Below are positions 1-7,995 of a DNA stretch of 26,378 nt, one piece after another (within the stretch, counting starts at the first letter, position 1; each line of letters begins with the position of its first letter). The DNA comes from an uncultured Lachnospiraceae bacterium (GTDB lineage: Bacteria > Bacillota > Clostridia > Lachnospirales > Lachnospiraceae), in contig USGM01000035.1 in NCBI GenBank assembly GCA_900554205.1, positions 1-26,378 of the forward strand. The letters run 5' to 3'. The translations under genes were made by a program, and so were the position numbers. A model generated the notes under the pieces. That model saw only the letters and a list, made by a program, of their open reading frames with translations. It made no database searches and was not told where the DNA came from.

Positions 1-134
1 GTGCAGAATGCGCCTGACCACAAGCAGCGCACTCTGGAGCCGCCGGTGTTTACATGGCGTACTTTGGCATGTTATGCACCGCTGCGTGCGGAAGGTAGCG
101 AGAGCGTGCCTGCGGTGGTCTGCGCATTTTGTGC
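1..134. repeat. Imperfect inverted repeat at the window start, no gene supported
   Basis: GTGCAGAATGCGC at 1-13 is matched by GCGCATTTTGTGC at 122-134, which is its reverse complement at 11 of 13 positions. The sequence between is GC-rich and contains further partial complements. Two short overlapping open frames cross this stretch, but they have biased composition, no ribosome binding site in view and no recognisable family, so I do not call them genes. The left boundary is cut by the window, so the element could extend further upstream. The remainder to 198 holds the ribosome binding site AAGGAG of the next gene and no promoter I would defend. Confidence 0.4.
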
Positions 135-198
135 AACGTCACTTTGGAAAACACAGGTTTCACAAATATCCGATTGTAGAGAGTAGTAAGGAGACACT

Positions 199-2439
199 AT
201 GAAATTATTATATACGTTGGAGGAGCCTCAGCAGAGGGCGCTCGCGCTGCGGGACGGAGAGACTGTCTGGTACTGCGTGCCCGTTGATCTGGGGTTCGAT
301 AACGGCAGGAAAAGCGCAGAGACAGCCTATGCCGAGACGACATGGATCGTCGTGACGGAGGAGAGGCTGATCGTGCTGGAGGGCAGCAGCAAAGCGGCTG
401 AGTACGAGCTTGCTGACTGCGAAAAGATAAAATGCGAGCATCAGGTCTACAGCGGCATCCTGACAGTGTTCGGCAAGGACGGCAGCACCTCGTGTGCGGC
501 AAGGTTCTCGATGAAGCACATCACCCGCGTTGCCTATGTCGCAAGAGGAGCACAGACCATCATCTCAGCTGGGGCGGAGGGCAGAAAGCTTTCCGAAAAA
601 GATCGCGTCACCAGCAGGGAATACGAGAAGTACTGTGAAAAATGCGGACGCGCGCTGCCGGGAACAAGCCATTGCCCGTATTGTGACGGCAAGGCGGATA
701 CCCTGAAAAAATTTATGGCGCTCTGCGGAGAGTTCGTCGGAAGACTGCTGCTGATCTCCGTGATGCTGCTGTTGATCGCGGCGGTCGAGCTTGTGACCCC
801 GATGGTACAGAAGCAGTTCATCGATGACGCGCTGACAGATGGAAACGGAACGATGAAGCAGCTCTGGACCTTCATCATCATTACCTTTGTGCTGCTGGTG
901 GCAAGGCTTTCGCTCTATGTTTTACGTTACTGGAACTGCGCGAAACTGGGGGCTTACATCAGCATGAGCCTGAGAAAGAAGCTGTACTATAAGATTCAGG
1001 TGCTGTCCCTGTCGTTTATCAACAACAGGCGTCCGGGAGAGCTTATGAACCGTGTTGCCCACGACACGAAGCAGATCAGGCAGTTTATGGAAGAGGTGTT
1101 CGGCGACATGCTTTCGACGCTTGTGACAATGATCGTCTCGCTGGTCATGATGTTTGTCATCAGCTGGAAGATGACGCTTTTGTCTCTCGTGTTTGTCGCG
1201 GCGGTAATCGTTGTCACGAGGATGTTCTGGCACCATATCCGGACGATCTTCCACAGACAGTGGCTGAAATTCGATGATCTGAGCAGCAATCTGCAGGACA
1301 TCATTGCAGGCATGCGTATCGTCAAGTCCTTCGGACAGGAGGAGCGCGAGAGCGCCAGATTTACGGAGAAGACGAAGGAGTTTGCCACGATCCAGAAGAA
1401 AAATGAGACCTTCTGGGCGGTATTCTTCCCTATTTTAACCTTCCTGCTCGGTGTCGGAACCTATATTGCCGTCTATTTTGGTGGCGTACAGGTGCTCGAC
1501 GGTGACATGACGGTAGGTCAGCTTGTGCAGTTTGTGACGTACAGCGGCTATCTGTTCGGGCCTTTGAGCTGGATGACACATCTGCCGCGTCAGGTGATGC
1601 AGATGATGACGAGCCTGAACCGTATCTATGATGTGCTGGACGAGGAGCCACAGCTTGCGGACAAGGAAAATTCCAAGGCATTTCCCATCAAGGGTGCCTT
1701 CGAGTTTGAAAATGTATCCTTCGGCTATCAGACCTACGAGCCGGTGCTGGAAAACATCAGCTTTTCGGTGAAGCCCGGCGAGATGATCGGTCTGGTGGGG
1801 GCATCCGGTACAGGAAAATCAACGCTGATTAATCTTATCATGAGACTGTATGATGTGGATCAGGGAAAGATTCTGCTCGACGGCTGTGACCTGAGAGACA
1901 TTCAGATGGAGAGCCTGCATTCACAGATCGGTGTTGTGCTGCAGGAAACCTTCCTGTTCTCAGGCAGCATTCTGGCGAATATCCGCTTTGCAAAGCAGGA
2001 TGCGACGCTAGAGGAGGTCATCCGGGCGGCGAGGGCGGCAAACGCACATGACTTTATCTGTAAGACGCCTGACGGCTACAATACCTATGTCGGAGAGCAC
2101 GGTTATAATCTTTCAGGCGGCGAGAGACAGAGAATCGCCATTGCCAGAGCCATTCTGAACAACCCGAGAATCTTGATCTTAGACGAGGCGACATCGGCAC
2201 TGGATACGGAGAGCGAATTCCTGATCCAGCAGGCTCTGGATCGTCTGGTGAAGGGCAGGACGACGTTCGCAATCGCGCACCGTCTGTCCACGCTCCGCAA
2301 TGCCGACAGACTGGTTGTCATTGACCGGCACGGCGTGGCGGAGATCGGAACGCACAATGAGCTGTTGGAGAAAAAGGGCATTTATTACGGTCTTGTAAAC
2401 GCACAGCTCAAGATGAGCCAGACTGCCGCAGAGGTGTGA
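199..2439 (+). CDS. ABC exporter half-transporter with N-terminal extension and zinc ribbon
   Basis: Membrane ABC exporter (type IV fold, MsbA/LmrA-like) that should export a substrate by ATP hydrolysis; the substrate is unknown. The 746-residue protein is longer than the usual ~580-620. Residues 1-130 form a soluble beta-rich region that may resemble a bacterial PH-like domain. A four-cysteine zinc ribbon follows (C146, C149, C159, C162), then six predicted membrane segments from about residue 180 to 470. The C-terminal ATPase is complete: Walker A GASGTGKST at about 534-542, Q-loop VLQET, signature LSGGERQ near 638, Walker B ILILDEAT and H-loop IAHRLS. The ATG follows AAGGAG at good spacing. 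Many such exporters work as heterodimers, and a partner could lie upstream of the window. The soluble extension plus zinc ribbon is the odd feature. The exporter call is secure; any function for the N-terminus is a guess. Confidence 0.93.
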   Translation: MKLLYTLEEPQQRALALRDGETVWYCVPVDLGFDNGRKSAETAYAETTWIVVTEERLIVLEGSSKAAEYELADCEKIKCEHQVYSGILTVFGKDGSTSCAARFSMKHITRVAYVARGAQTIISAGAEGRKLSEKDRVTSREYEKYCEKCGRALPGTSHCPYCDGKADTLKKFMALCGEFVGRLLLISVMLLLIAAVELVTPMVQKQFIDDALTDGNGTMKQLWTFIIITFVLLVARLSLYVLRYWNCAKLGAYISMSLRKKLYYKIQVLSLSFINNRRPGELMNRVAHDTKQIRQFMEEVFGDMLSTLVTMIVSLVMMFVISWKMTLLSLVFVAAVIVVTRMFWHHIRTIFHRQWLKFDDLSSNLQDIIAGMRIVKSFGQEERESARFTEKTKEFATIQKKNETFWAVFFPILTFLLGVGTYIAVYFGGVQVLDGDMTVGQLVQFVTYSGYLFGPLSWMTHLPRQVMQMMTSLNRIYDVLDEEPQLADKENSKAFPIKGAFEFENVSFGYQTYEPVLENISFSVKPGEMIGLVGASGTGKSTLINLIMRLYDVDQGKILLDGCDLRDIQMESLHSQIGVVLQETFLFSGSILANIRFAKQDATLEEVIRAARAANAHDFICKTPDGYNTYVGEHGYNLSGGERQRIAIARAILNNPRILILDEATSALDTESEFLIQQALDRLVKGRTTFAIAHRLSTLRNADRLVVIDRHGVAEIGTHNELLEKKGIYYGLVNAQLKMSQTAAEV

Positions 2440-2479
2440 CGGAAAATATAAATATCCTATAAAATAATATACCGACTGG

Positions 2480-2508
2480 TTGACTTTTCCAGTTTGAATT
2501 GTTATCCT
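2480..2508 (+). promoter_or_regulatory. Predicted sigma-A promoter for the DUF1538/PII operon
   Basis: TTGACT at 2480-2485 and TATCCT at 2503-2508 are separated by 17 bases. They lie in an AT-rich gap about 45 bases upstream of the GTG start of the DUF1538 gene. The spacing is ideal and both hexamers match consensus well. This makes the two downstream genes a unit separate from the ABC exporter. Confidence 0.75.
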
Positions 2509-2554
2509 AAACTTAGATTTTATGCGGATGATTGAGACAAGAAGGAGAGACTAA

Positions 2555-4087
2555 GTGAAATTTATCAGAGATGCACTGGGAGAAGCAACCAAGTCGGTAT
2601 TGCCCATCGCGGCGATTGTGTTAATATTGAGTGTCAGCCTTGCACCGATGAACTCGGGAATTCTGGTTCTTTTCGTTTTCGGAACCGTTCTGCTGATTCT
2701 CGGAATGAGCCTGTTTACCATCGGCTCAGGTATGTCGATGCAGCCGTTGGGCGAAGGCATAGGCGTACAGATCAATAAATCAAAAAAGTTTCTGGTATCG
2801 ATTGCAGTATGTTTTGTTCTCGGAATGCTGATCACGATCGCAGAGCCCGATCTTCAGGTTCTGGCGGAGCAGGTTCCGTCCATCCCTAATCTTGCACTTA
2901 TTCTGTCAGTCGCGGTTGGCGTCGGCATTTTTCTTGTGGTTTCCATGGTGAGAACGCGCAAAGGGGTTTCCCTTTCAAAACTGCTCGTGGTTTTCTACGG
3001 CGTTATCATGATCCTTGCATTCTTTGCACCGAAGGACTTTATTCCCACGGCATTTGACTCCGGCGGAGTGACTACCGGACCGATCACCGTGCCCTTCGTC
3101 ATGGCGCTTGGAGCCGGAATGGCATCGATCAGGAGCGACAAGCATTCCGGGGAGGACAGCTTCGGTCTGGTTGCCCTGTGCAGTATCGGCCCGATCCTTT
3201 CCGTGTTGATTCTCAGTATCTGCTATTCGCCCAGTCCCGAGACGACGGCGACGGTGGTGGGAGAGTATCTGACGACCAAGGAAGCCTTCCGGTATATTAT
3301 GGGCGAGATGCCGGTATACGGGAAAGAAGTACTGATTGCGTTCCTGCCGATTGTGGCGGTGTTTATCATATTCCAGCTTATCTACAGAAGATTTCACAAG
3401 CATCAGATGCTGAGGATCAGTGTCGGTCTTGTCTATACCTACATAGGTCTTGTGCTGTTCCTGACAGGCGCAAACGCCGGCTTTATGCCCGCCGGAAAGC
3501 TGATCGGTGCGGAGATCGCCGGAGGAGAACACAAATACTGGCTCATTGCAGCAGGTATTGTCATGGGATATTTCGTGGTATCAGCGGAGCCTGCGGTACA
3601 TACCTTGAAGAAGCAGGTTGAAGAAGTGACGAACGGCGCAATTTCACAGAAGTCGATCGGCTATGCGCTTTCCATCGGTGTCGGCGTCTCTGTCGGCATA
3701 TCGATGCTCCGTGTGCTGACCGGCATACCGATTTATCCGTTCCTGATCGTCGGTTATGCCATATCCCTTGTGATTACCTTCCTTGTGCCGCCGATCTACA
3801 CCGGTATCGCGTTCGACTCCGGTGGTGTTGCCAGCGGACCGATGACGACGACCTTCATGCTGCCCTTTGCAGTGGGAGCGTGTGAGGCGCACGGCGGTAA
3901 TGTCATGACGGATGCGTTCGGGCTTGTCGCCATGGTGGCAATGACACCGCTCATCACTATCCAGATCATGGGTCTGTGGAGCGATGTGAAGAGAAAGAGA
4001 ATGGTAGCTAAGGCTCATTACGAGATGGATCAGCTGGAAGACAGCATTCTTTATTATGATGAAGAGGACGAGGAGGTGGGAGCGTGA
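2555..4087 (+). CDS. DUF1538 family multi-pass membrane protein
   Basis: Recognised as a DUF1538 protein, an integral membrane family whose function is unestablished to my knowledge; transport is an inference. The 510 residues are dominated by hydrophobic segments, about a dozen. The two halves are homologous: FDSGGVTTGPITVPF near residue 167 recurs as FDSGGVASGPMTTTF near residue 420. Each is followed by a DSFGLVAL or DAFGLVAM segment. Such internal duplication is typical of transporters built from repeated halves. The tail (last ~15 residues) is strongly acidic. Translation starts at a GTG seven bases downstream of GAAGGAGAG. The stop codon overlaps the start of the following PII-like gene by four bases (GTGA), so the two proteins are translationally coupled. 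The pairing recalls AmtB-GlnK, where a PII protein gates a transporter. Confidence 0.9.
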   Translation: MKFIRDALGEATKSVLPIAAIVLILSVSLAPMNSGILVLFVFGTVLLILGMSLFTIGSGMSMQPLGEGIGVQINKSKKFLVSIAVCFVLGMLITIAEPDLQVLAEQVPSIPNLALILSVAVGVGIFLVVSMVRTRKGVSLSKLLVVFYGVIMILAFFAPKDFIPTAFDSGGVTTGPITVPFVMALGAGMASIRSDKHSGEDSFGLVALCSIGPILSVLILSICYSPSPETTATVVGEYLTTKEAFRYIMGEMPVYGKEVLIAFLPIVAVFIIFQLIYRRFHKHQMLRISVGLVYTYIGLVLFLTGANAGFMPAGKLIGAEIAGGEHKYWLIAAGIVMGYFVVSAEPAVHTLKKQVEEVTNGAISQKSIGYALSIGVGVSVGISMLRVLTGIPIYPFLIVGYAISLVITFLVPPIYTGIAFDSGGVASGPMTTTFMLPFAVGACEAHGGNVMTDAFGLVAMVAMTPLITIQIMGLWSDVKRKRMVAKAHYEMDQLEDSILYYDEEDEEVGA

Positions 4088-4758
4088 GTACAGCAAGGTC
4101 GGAGCGGATCATGATGATCGCTTCCATTATAGAGCGTGGAAAGGCGAAGGCGTACATAGAGATGCTGAGAAAGAAGGGCATCGGCTTCCACATGCAGTGT
4201 GTGGGGCAGGGAACGGCTTCCTCTGAAATGATGGATATTCTCGGACTGGTCAGCAACAACAAGGATATCGTCATCAGCTATGCGCCCCACAGGACGGTCG
4301 AGGCACTGGCGACAGACATCTCAAAGGATCTGAGTTCGGGACTCGGCTTTAACGGACTGATGATGCTGCTGACGACCTCGGCGATCAACCGGCTTGTGTC
4401 GGAGTTGATTCTGCTCCAGTCGGAGAACGGGGAGGCAAAAGGAGAGGAGAGAGCCATGAAGAGTGAATACCAGCACAGCCTGATCCTGATCACGGTAAAT
4501 CAGGGATATACGGACGGCGTTATGCAGACGGCGAGAAAGGCGGGAGCGACCGGCGGAACGGTAATCCGTGCGAGAATGGCGGGAGCGGAGCAGCTGCTTG
4601 ATCCCCAGCTGTCGGAGGAGAAGGAGATTATTGCGATCCTTGCACCGGACAGTGTGCGCAATCAGATCATGGAAGAGGTAAACAAGGAATACGGAATGCG
4701 CTCGGAGGCTAAGGGCGTGGTATGTTCCGTGCCTGTAGATAAAGCATTAAAGATTTAA
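4084..4758 (+). CDS. Tandem PII-like (GlnB fold) regulatory protein
   Basis: A 224-residue protein made of two PII-like units, where a classical PII subunit has about 112. Unit 1 spans about residues 9-110 (MIASIIERGKAKAYIEML, then GIGFHMQCVGQGTASSEMMD). Unit 2 spans about 132-222 and carries the family hallmark GATGGTVIRARMAGA, followed by EKEIIAIL and a C-terminal strand. The T-loops are short and I see no canonical uridylylation tyrosine, so control by GlnD is unlikely; nucleotide or other effector binding is possible. The genes overlap by GTGA, and GAGGAGGTG just upstream supports the GTG start. By analogy with GlnK-AmtB the protein may bind and regulate the DUF1538 membrane protein; this is inference. 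No terminator follows; the tRNA-Val promoter begins immediately. Confidence 0.85.
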   Translation: MSTARSERIMMIASIIERGKAKAYIEMLRKKGIGFHMQCVGQGTASSEMMDILGLVSNNKDIVISYAPHRTVEALATDISKDLSSGLGFNGLMMLLTTSAINRLVSELILLQSENGEAKGEERAMKSEYQHSLILITVNQGYTDGVMQTARKAGATGGTVIRARMAGAEQLLDPQLSEEKEIIAILAPDSVRNQIMEEVNKEYGMRSEAKGVVCSVPVDKALKI

Positions 4759-4759
4759 C

Positions 4760-4787
4760 TTGATTTTTTGTTTCAGCGTGTTAGAAT
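4760..4787 (+). promoter_or_regulatory. Predicted promoter of tRNA-Val
   Basis: TTGATT at 4760-4765 and TAGAAT at 4782-4787 are 16 bases apart. The mature tRNA begins 10 bases further on, which fits a start point at or just before the tRNA 5' end. Confidence 0.65.
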
Positions 4788-4797
4788 AAAGGTAGAA

Positions 4798-4871
4798 GGA
4801 AGCATAGCTCAGCCGGGATGAGCGTTCGCCTCACACGCGAAAGGTCAGGAGTTCGAGCCTCCTTGCTTCCA
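4798..4871 (+). tRNA. tRNA-Val (anticodon CAC)
   Basis: The acceptor stem GGAAGCA pairs with TGCTTCC and is followed by discriminator A. The anticodon stem TTCGC/GCGAA encloses the loop CTCACAC, giving anticodon CAC, which reads GTG. The T arm has the standard GTTCGAGCC. The CCA end is not encoded. No terminator is visible between this tRNA and the FliD-like gene 66 bases downstream. Confidence 0.95.
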
Positions 4872-4937
4872 TTTACCGATTGATGTTGCTCGAATGGCAG
4901 GGATGCCTTGTGAAAGCACAGACACGGAGGTGGAAAT

Positions 4938-5696
4938 ATGAGTATCAATATTCATCAGAAAAACGATGTTTCTTATCTGTTCTCCAGTCTTGGGAGCGGT
5001 GCGGCAGGCGTAGCGGGAAGCAGCTGGCTCAGCGATTATGCGAGCATCAAGAACGGCAGCTACGGCAAGCTGATGAAGGCTTATTTTAAGGCGAATTCTT
5101 CCGATAAGACGAAAGATACCCAGACGACCGCAAAGACCAATGTAAAATCGACGGAGGCTCAGAAGTATACGAGCGTCCAGAAGGCAGCGGATTCCCTGAA
5201 GTCCTCGACAGAAGCGCTGATGGATAAGAAACTGTTTGAGGAGAAGGATATTAAATCCAAGGACGAAAACGGCGTTGAGACAGTGACCAAGGGTTACAAC
5301 ACCGACGCTATCTATACAGCTGTCAACAACTTTGTCAAGGACTATAATTCTGTTGTCAAGGCGACAGGAGACCTGACAGATAAGACGTTGGGACACCGCA
5401 TGACGTACCTGAACCAGCTGACAATGAATAAGTCTAAGGCACTTTCAGAGATGGGAGTGAGCATTCAGACTGACGGCACCTTAAAGCTCGACAAGGATAC
5501 CTTTATGAAGGCAGATATGTCTAAGGTAAAGTCCCTGTTCAGCAATGACGGTGCTTACGGCTACCGTATCTCTGCGCAGTCTTCGCTGATTAAGAATGCG
5601 GCGGGCAGCGCAGCAAACAGAAGTGGTGGGTACACTTCCAGAGGCTCTTATAACAGCAATTTCAGCAATGGGAATTTGTTTAACAGCTATTTTTAA
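4938..5696 (+). CDS. Orphan FliD-like protein (flagellar cap/hook-associated C-terminal similarity)
   Basis: A 252-residue protein with no signal peptide or membrane segment. From about residue 120 to 205 it reads like the C-terminal region of the filament cap FliD: a helix containing AVNNFVKDYNSVVK, a helical stretch, then GVSIQTDGTLKLDKDTF and VKSLFSN. The N-terminal part includes LSDYASIKNGSYGKLMKAYF, a segment I recall from uncharacterised Lachnospiraceae proteins. The tail is rich in Ser, Gly and Asn and ends in aromatic residues, as in many self-assembling flagellar proteins. The ATG follows GGAGGTGG at good spacing. It is much shorter than FliD (usually 450 or more), and no other flagellar gene is in the window. 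It may be transcribed from the upstream tRNA-Val promoter. A real role in flagella is uncertain. Confidence 0.75.
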   Translation: MSINIHQKNDVSYLFSSLGSGAAGVAGSSWLSDYASIKNGSYGKLMKAYFKANSSDKTKDTQTTAKTNVKSTEAQKYTSVQKAADSLKSSTEALMDKKLFEEKDIKSKDENGVETVTKGYNTDAIYTAVNNFVKDYNSVVKATGDLTDKTLGHRMTYLNQLTMNKSKALSEMGVSIQTDGTLKLDKDTFMKADMSKVKSLFSNDGAYGYRISAQSSLIKNAAGSAANRSGGYTSRGSYNSNFSNGNLFNSYF

Positions 5697-5725
5697 AACT
5701 TTTTGAAAAATTTGAAAAATTCCTA

Positions 5726-5754
5726 TTGACTTTTGGGAACGAATCGTATAGAAT
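5726..5754 (+). promoter_or_regulatory. Predicted sigma-A promoter of tRNA-Leu
   Basis: TTGACT at 5726-5731 and TAGAAT at 5749-5754 are separated by 17 bases. An AT-rich upstream tract (5697-5725) could act as an UP-like element. The mature tRNA begins 19 bases after the -10 box. Confidence 0.8.
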
Positions 5755-5772
5755 ATGATTTGTTCGAAGGAC

Positions 5773-5856
5773 GCAGGAATGGCGGAATTGGCAGACGCGC
5801 ACGGTTCAGGTCCGTGTGGTAGCAATACCATGAGAGTTCAAGTCTCTTTTCCTGCA
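5773..5856 (+). tRNA. tRNA-Leu (anticodon CAG)
   Basis: The acceptor stem GCAGGAA pairs with TTCCTGC, followed by discriminator A. The anticodon stem CACGG/CCGTG encloses the loop TTCAGGT, giving anticodon CAG, which reads CTG. The 84-base length and the variable arm TGGTAGCAATACCA are those of a class II leucine tRNA. CCA is not encoded. Confidence 0.95.
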
Positions 5857-5863
5857 TTTAGGA

Positions 5864-5898
5864 AGAGTGTTAAGTAGAAAGCTTAGCACTCTTTTTTT
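5864..5898 (+). terminator. Intrinsic terminator after tRNA-Leu
   Basis: AGAGTGTTAAG (5864-5874) pairs with CTTAGCACTCT (5882-5892) through one G-U wobble around a seven-base loop, and a run of T residues follows. It should end the tRNA-Leu transcript. I see no clear new promoter between it and the next gene, so that gene may depend on read-through. Confidence 0.85.
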
Positions 5899-5930
5899 CT
5901 CTAAGTAAAATTGGAAAGGTTGGAAAGCCA

Positions 5931-7244
5931 ATGGAGAAAGAGGAAGCAAAAGAAAGGGGCGGGCGTAAGGACTGGTATAAGCTCGATCTGTCCGCTATTG
6001 TGTATCCTACGTTACAGAGACGGGATTTTTCTTCCGTGTACCGGCTGTCGGTGGTATTGAAGGAGGAAATTCAACCGGAAGTGCTTCAGAAGGCTCTTGA
6101 CATGACATTGCCGAGATTTCCGACATACAAGGCAGCGATCCGTAAAGGATTGTTCTGGAGATACCTTGAGCCGAACGACCGTCCGGGACCGTTTGTGCAG
6201 CCGGATGTCAAGAATCCATGCCAGCCGATGAATTTTAAGGGGAACAACCGATACCTTGTCAGAGTCTATTATTTCCGCAATCGCATTGCACTGGAGGCGC
6301 ATCACAGTCTGGGTGACGGAACAGGCGGGATGTGCGTGCTGCAGACACTGACGGCAACTTACCTGCGGTTACTCGGGCATACGGACATTGAAAATACGGG
6401 TTTTGTCCTTGACATCAATGCGACGCCTGACCCGGAGGAGCTGGAAGACGCTTACATGAGATATGCCAACGCCAAGGTGTGCCCGCCGAGATTACAGGAG
6501 AAGGCATACCGTGTCAGAGGAACGGCGGAGCCCTTTTATACGCTGAACATTATCGACGGCATTATGTCCGTATCGGAGGTTATGGCGGTTGCGAAGCGCT
6601 ATCATGCCACGATCACGGAGTATCTGAACGCGGTGCTTCTGCATGCACTGCTGAAAAAACAGCTTGAGGAGCCGCATATCCGGCTTCATCCCGTAAAGAT
6701 TGCCATGCCGGTGAACCTGCGCAGATTCTTTCCGTCGATCACACTGCGGAATTTCATTACCATGATCTATCCGGGAGTCGATCCGAGGCTGGGAGAGTAC
6801 ACCTTTGAGGAGATTGTGACGCAGGTGCAGAATTATATGCACTATTACATCAACGAGAAGCTTCTGAGGGGCGACATCACGACAAACGCGGCGACCCAGC
6901 GGAATCCGGTGATCCGTGTCGTGCCGCTTTTCATCAAGGATCTGGTCGTCAGAACGTTTTACACGAAGATACAGGACAGAAATTCCTCGGCGGGACTGAC
7001 GAATATGGGGGCGCTTAAGGTGCCGGAGGGCATGAAGCCTTACATTGAACGGTTCGACATCTATATGGGGCAGCCGTTTTCGAGGAGAACGAACTGTGCG
7101 ATCATCAGCTTCGGTGATGTCCTGACGATCAATTTTGCGAGCAGCATCATAGAGGCGGATGTGGAGCGGTATTTTTTCCGCAAACTGGTAAAGGATGGAA
7201 TCCATGTCAAAATAGAGAGCAACAGGGAAGGGGCGGATGATTGA
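5931..7244 (+). CDS. Condensation-fold acyltransferase (alcohol acetyltransferase-like)
   Basis: Belongs to the CoA-dependent acyltransferase superfamily (NRPS condensation domain, PapA5, alcohol acetyltransferase). These enzymes move an acyl group from a thioester to a hydroxyl or amine. The diagnostic HHxxxDG motif is intact as HHSLGDG at residues 124-130, with H125 the expected catalytic base. The 437-residue length fits a stand-alone single-domain enzyme, and no carrier-protein domain is attached. The N-terminal 20 residues are charged, so the enzyme is probably cytosolic or membrane-peripheral. Its stop codon overlaps the likely start of the next gene, and an esterase follows, so the three proteins probably act on one ester-containing product, perhaps a lipid. 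The substrate cannot be deduced from the sequence. Confidence 0.85.
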   Translation: MEKEEAKERGGRKDWYKLDLSAIVYPTLQRRDFSSVYRLSVVLKEEIQPEVLQKALDMTLPRFPTYKAAIRKGLFWRYLEPNDRPGPFVQPDVKNPCQPMNFKGNNRYLVRVYYFRNRIALEAHHSLGDGTGGMCVLQTLTATYLRLLGHTDIENTGFVLDINATPDPEELEDAYMRYANAKVCPPRLQEKAYRVRGTAEPFYTLNIIDGIMSVSEVMAVAKRYHATITEYLNAVLLHALLKKQLEEPHIRLHPVKIAMPVNLRRFFPSITLRNFITMIYPGVDPRLGEYTFEEIVTQVQNYMHYYINEKLLRGDITTNAATQRNPVIRVVPLFIKDLVVRTFYTKIQDRNSSAGLTNMGALKVPEGMKPYIERFDIYMGQPFSRRTNCAIISFGDVLTINFASSIIEADVERYFFRKLVKDGIHVKIESNREGADD

Positions 7245-7953
7245 TATGTCATATTGTGTAAACTGTGGTGTGGAGTTGGATGCCTCCGCGAAGGAATGTC
7301 CTCTGTGCAACACACCGGTGCTGAATCCAAGGGAACTGGAGAAGATTGCGAAAGCACAGCATCCGTTCCCGACGGAGAAGGGACAGGTGGAGACAGTGAA
7401 AAGAAAGGACCTCGGTCTGCTGATTTCCATGGTAGTGCTTGCAACTGCTGTCACCTGCGGAATCCTGAACGCTTTTGTGTTCAGGGATAATCTGTGGTCG
7501 CTGGCGGTGATCGGGGCATGCGTGATTCTTTGGGTGATGATTATACCGGCGGTGATCTATACCAAGCAGCCGGTCTATGTCTCGCTGCTGTATGACGGGG
7601 GCGCGGTCGGACTTTACCTCTTTATGTTGACCTTCCTGTCCGGGAGCAGGGAGTGGCTCTGGGGACTCGGACTCCCTATCGTTGCGCTGCTGACGGTTCT
7701 TGCGGAGATTTTTGCCTTCTGTGTCAGAAGGCTTCCGAAGTCATTTCTGACAGTTGCGCTCTATCTGTTTACTGTGATAGGTGTGTTTTGTGTCGGACTG
7801 GAGATACTGATCGACAGGTTTGTCTCGGGACACATTTCCCTGAGCTGGTCGGCGGTTGTTATGACGGTATGTGTCATTCTCGACATTGCGATCGTGACAC
7901 TTTTGTCCCGCAGACGACTCCGCAATGCGGTCAGAAGAAGGCTGCATTTCTAA
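7237..7953 (+). CDS. Zinc-ribbon membrane protein, DUF6320-like
   Basis: A 238-residue protein with an N-terminal zinc ribbon (C7, C10, C21, C24) and then about six hydrophobic segments from residue 65 onward. I associate this architecture and its position beside a condensation-type acyltransferase with the DUF6320 family; the function is unknown. The start is ambiguous. ATG at 7237 overlaps the upstream stop codon and has AGGG and GAAGG at usable spacing. ATG at 7246 would give MSYCVNCG, a natural N-terminus for such ribbons. It may anchor or present the flanking acyltransferase and hydrolase at the membrane, but that is only inferred from gene order. Confidence 0.75.
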   Translation: MIDMSYCVNCGVELDASAKECPLCNTPVLNPRELEKIAKAQHPFPTEKGQVETVKRKDLGLLISMVVLATAVTCGILNAFVFRDNLWSLAVIGACVILWVMIIPAVIYTKQPVYVSLLYDGGAVGLYLFMLTFLSGSREWLWGLGLPIVALLTVLAEIFAFCVRRLPKSFLTVALYLFTVIGVFCVGLEILIDRFVSGHISLSWSAVVMTVCVILDIAIVTLLSRRRLRNAVRRRLHF

Positions 7954-7995
7954 CGGGAGCGGAATCTTTACATTTTCCGAAGGGAGAAGAATATA

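Noticed and set aside
1..202. Two overlapping short + strand open frames before the ABC exporter
   Set aside because: They cover an inverted repeat, have no visible start signal or family features, and one runs into the exporter start.
4872..4937. Sigma-28 flagellar promoter before the FliD-like gene
   Set aside because: ACCGATTG resembles the -10 element, but no TAAA-type -35 occurs at the required distance; that position is inside tRNA-Val.
6492..7454. Open frame of 320 codons on the - strand across the acyltransferase and zinc-ribbon genes
   Set aside because: It spans two well-supported + strand genes, has no known motif and no binding site.
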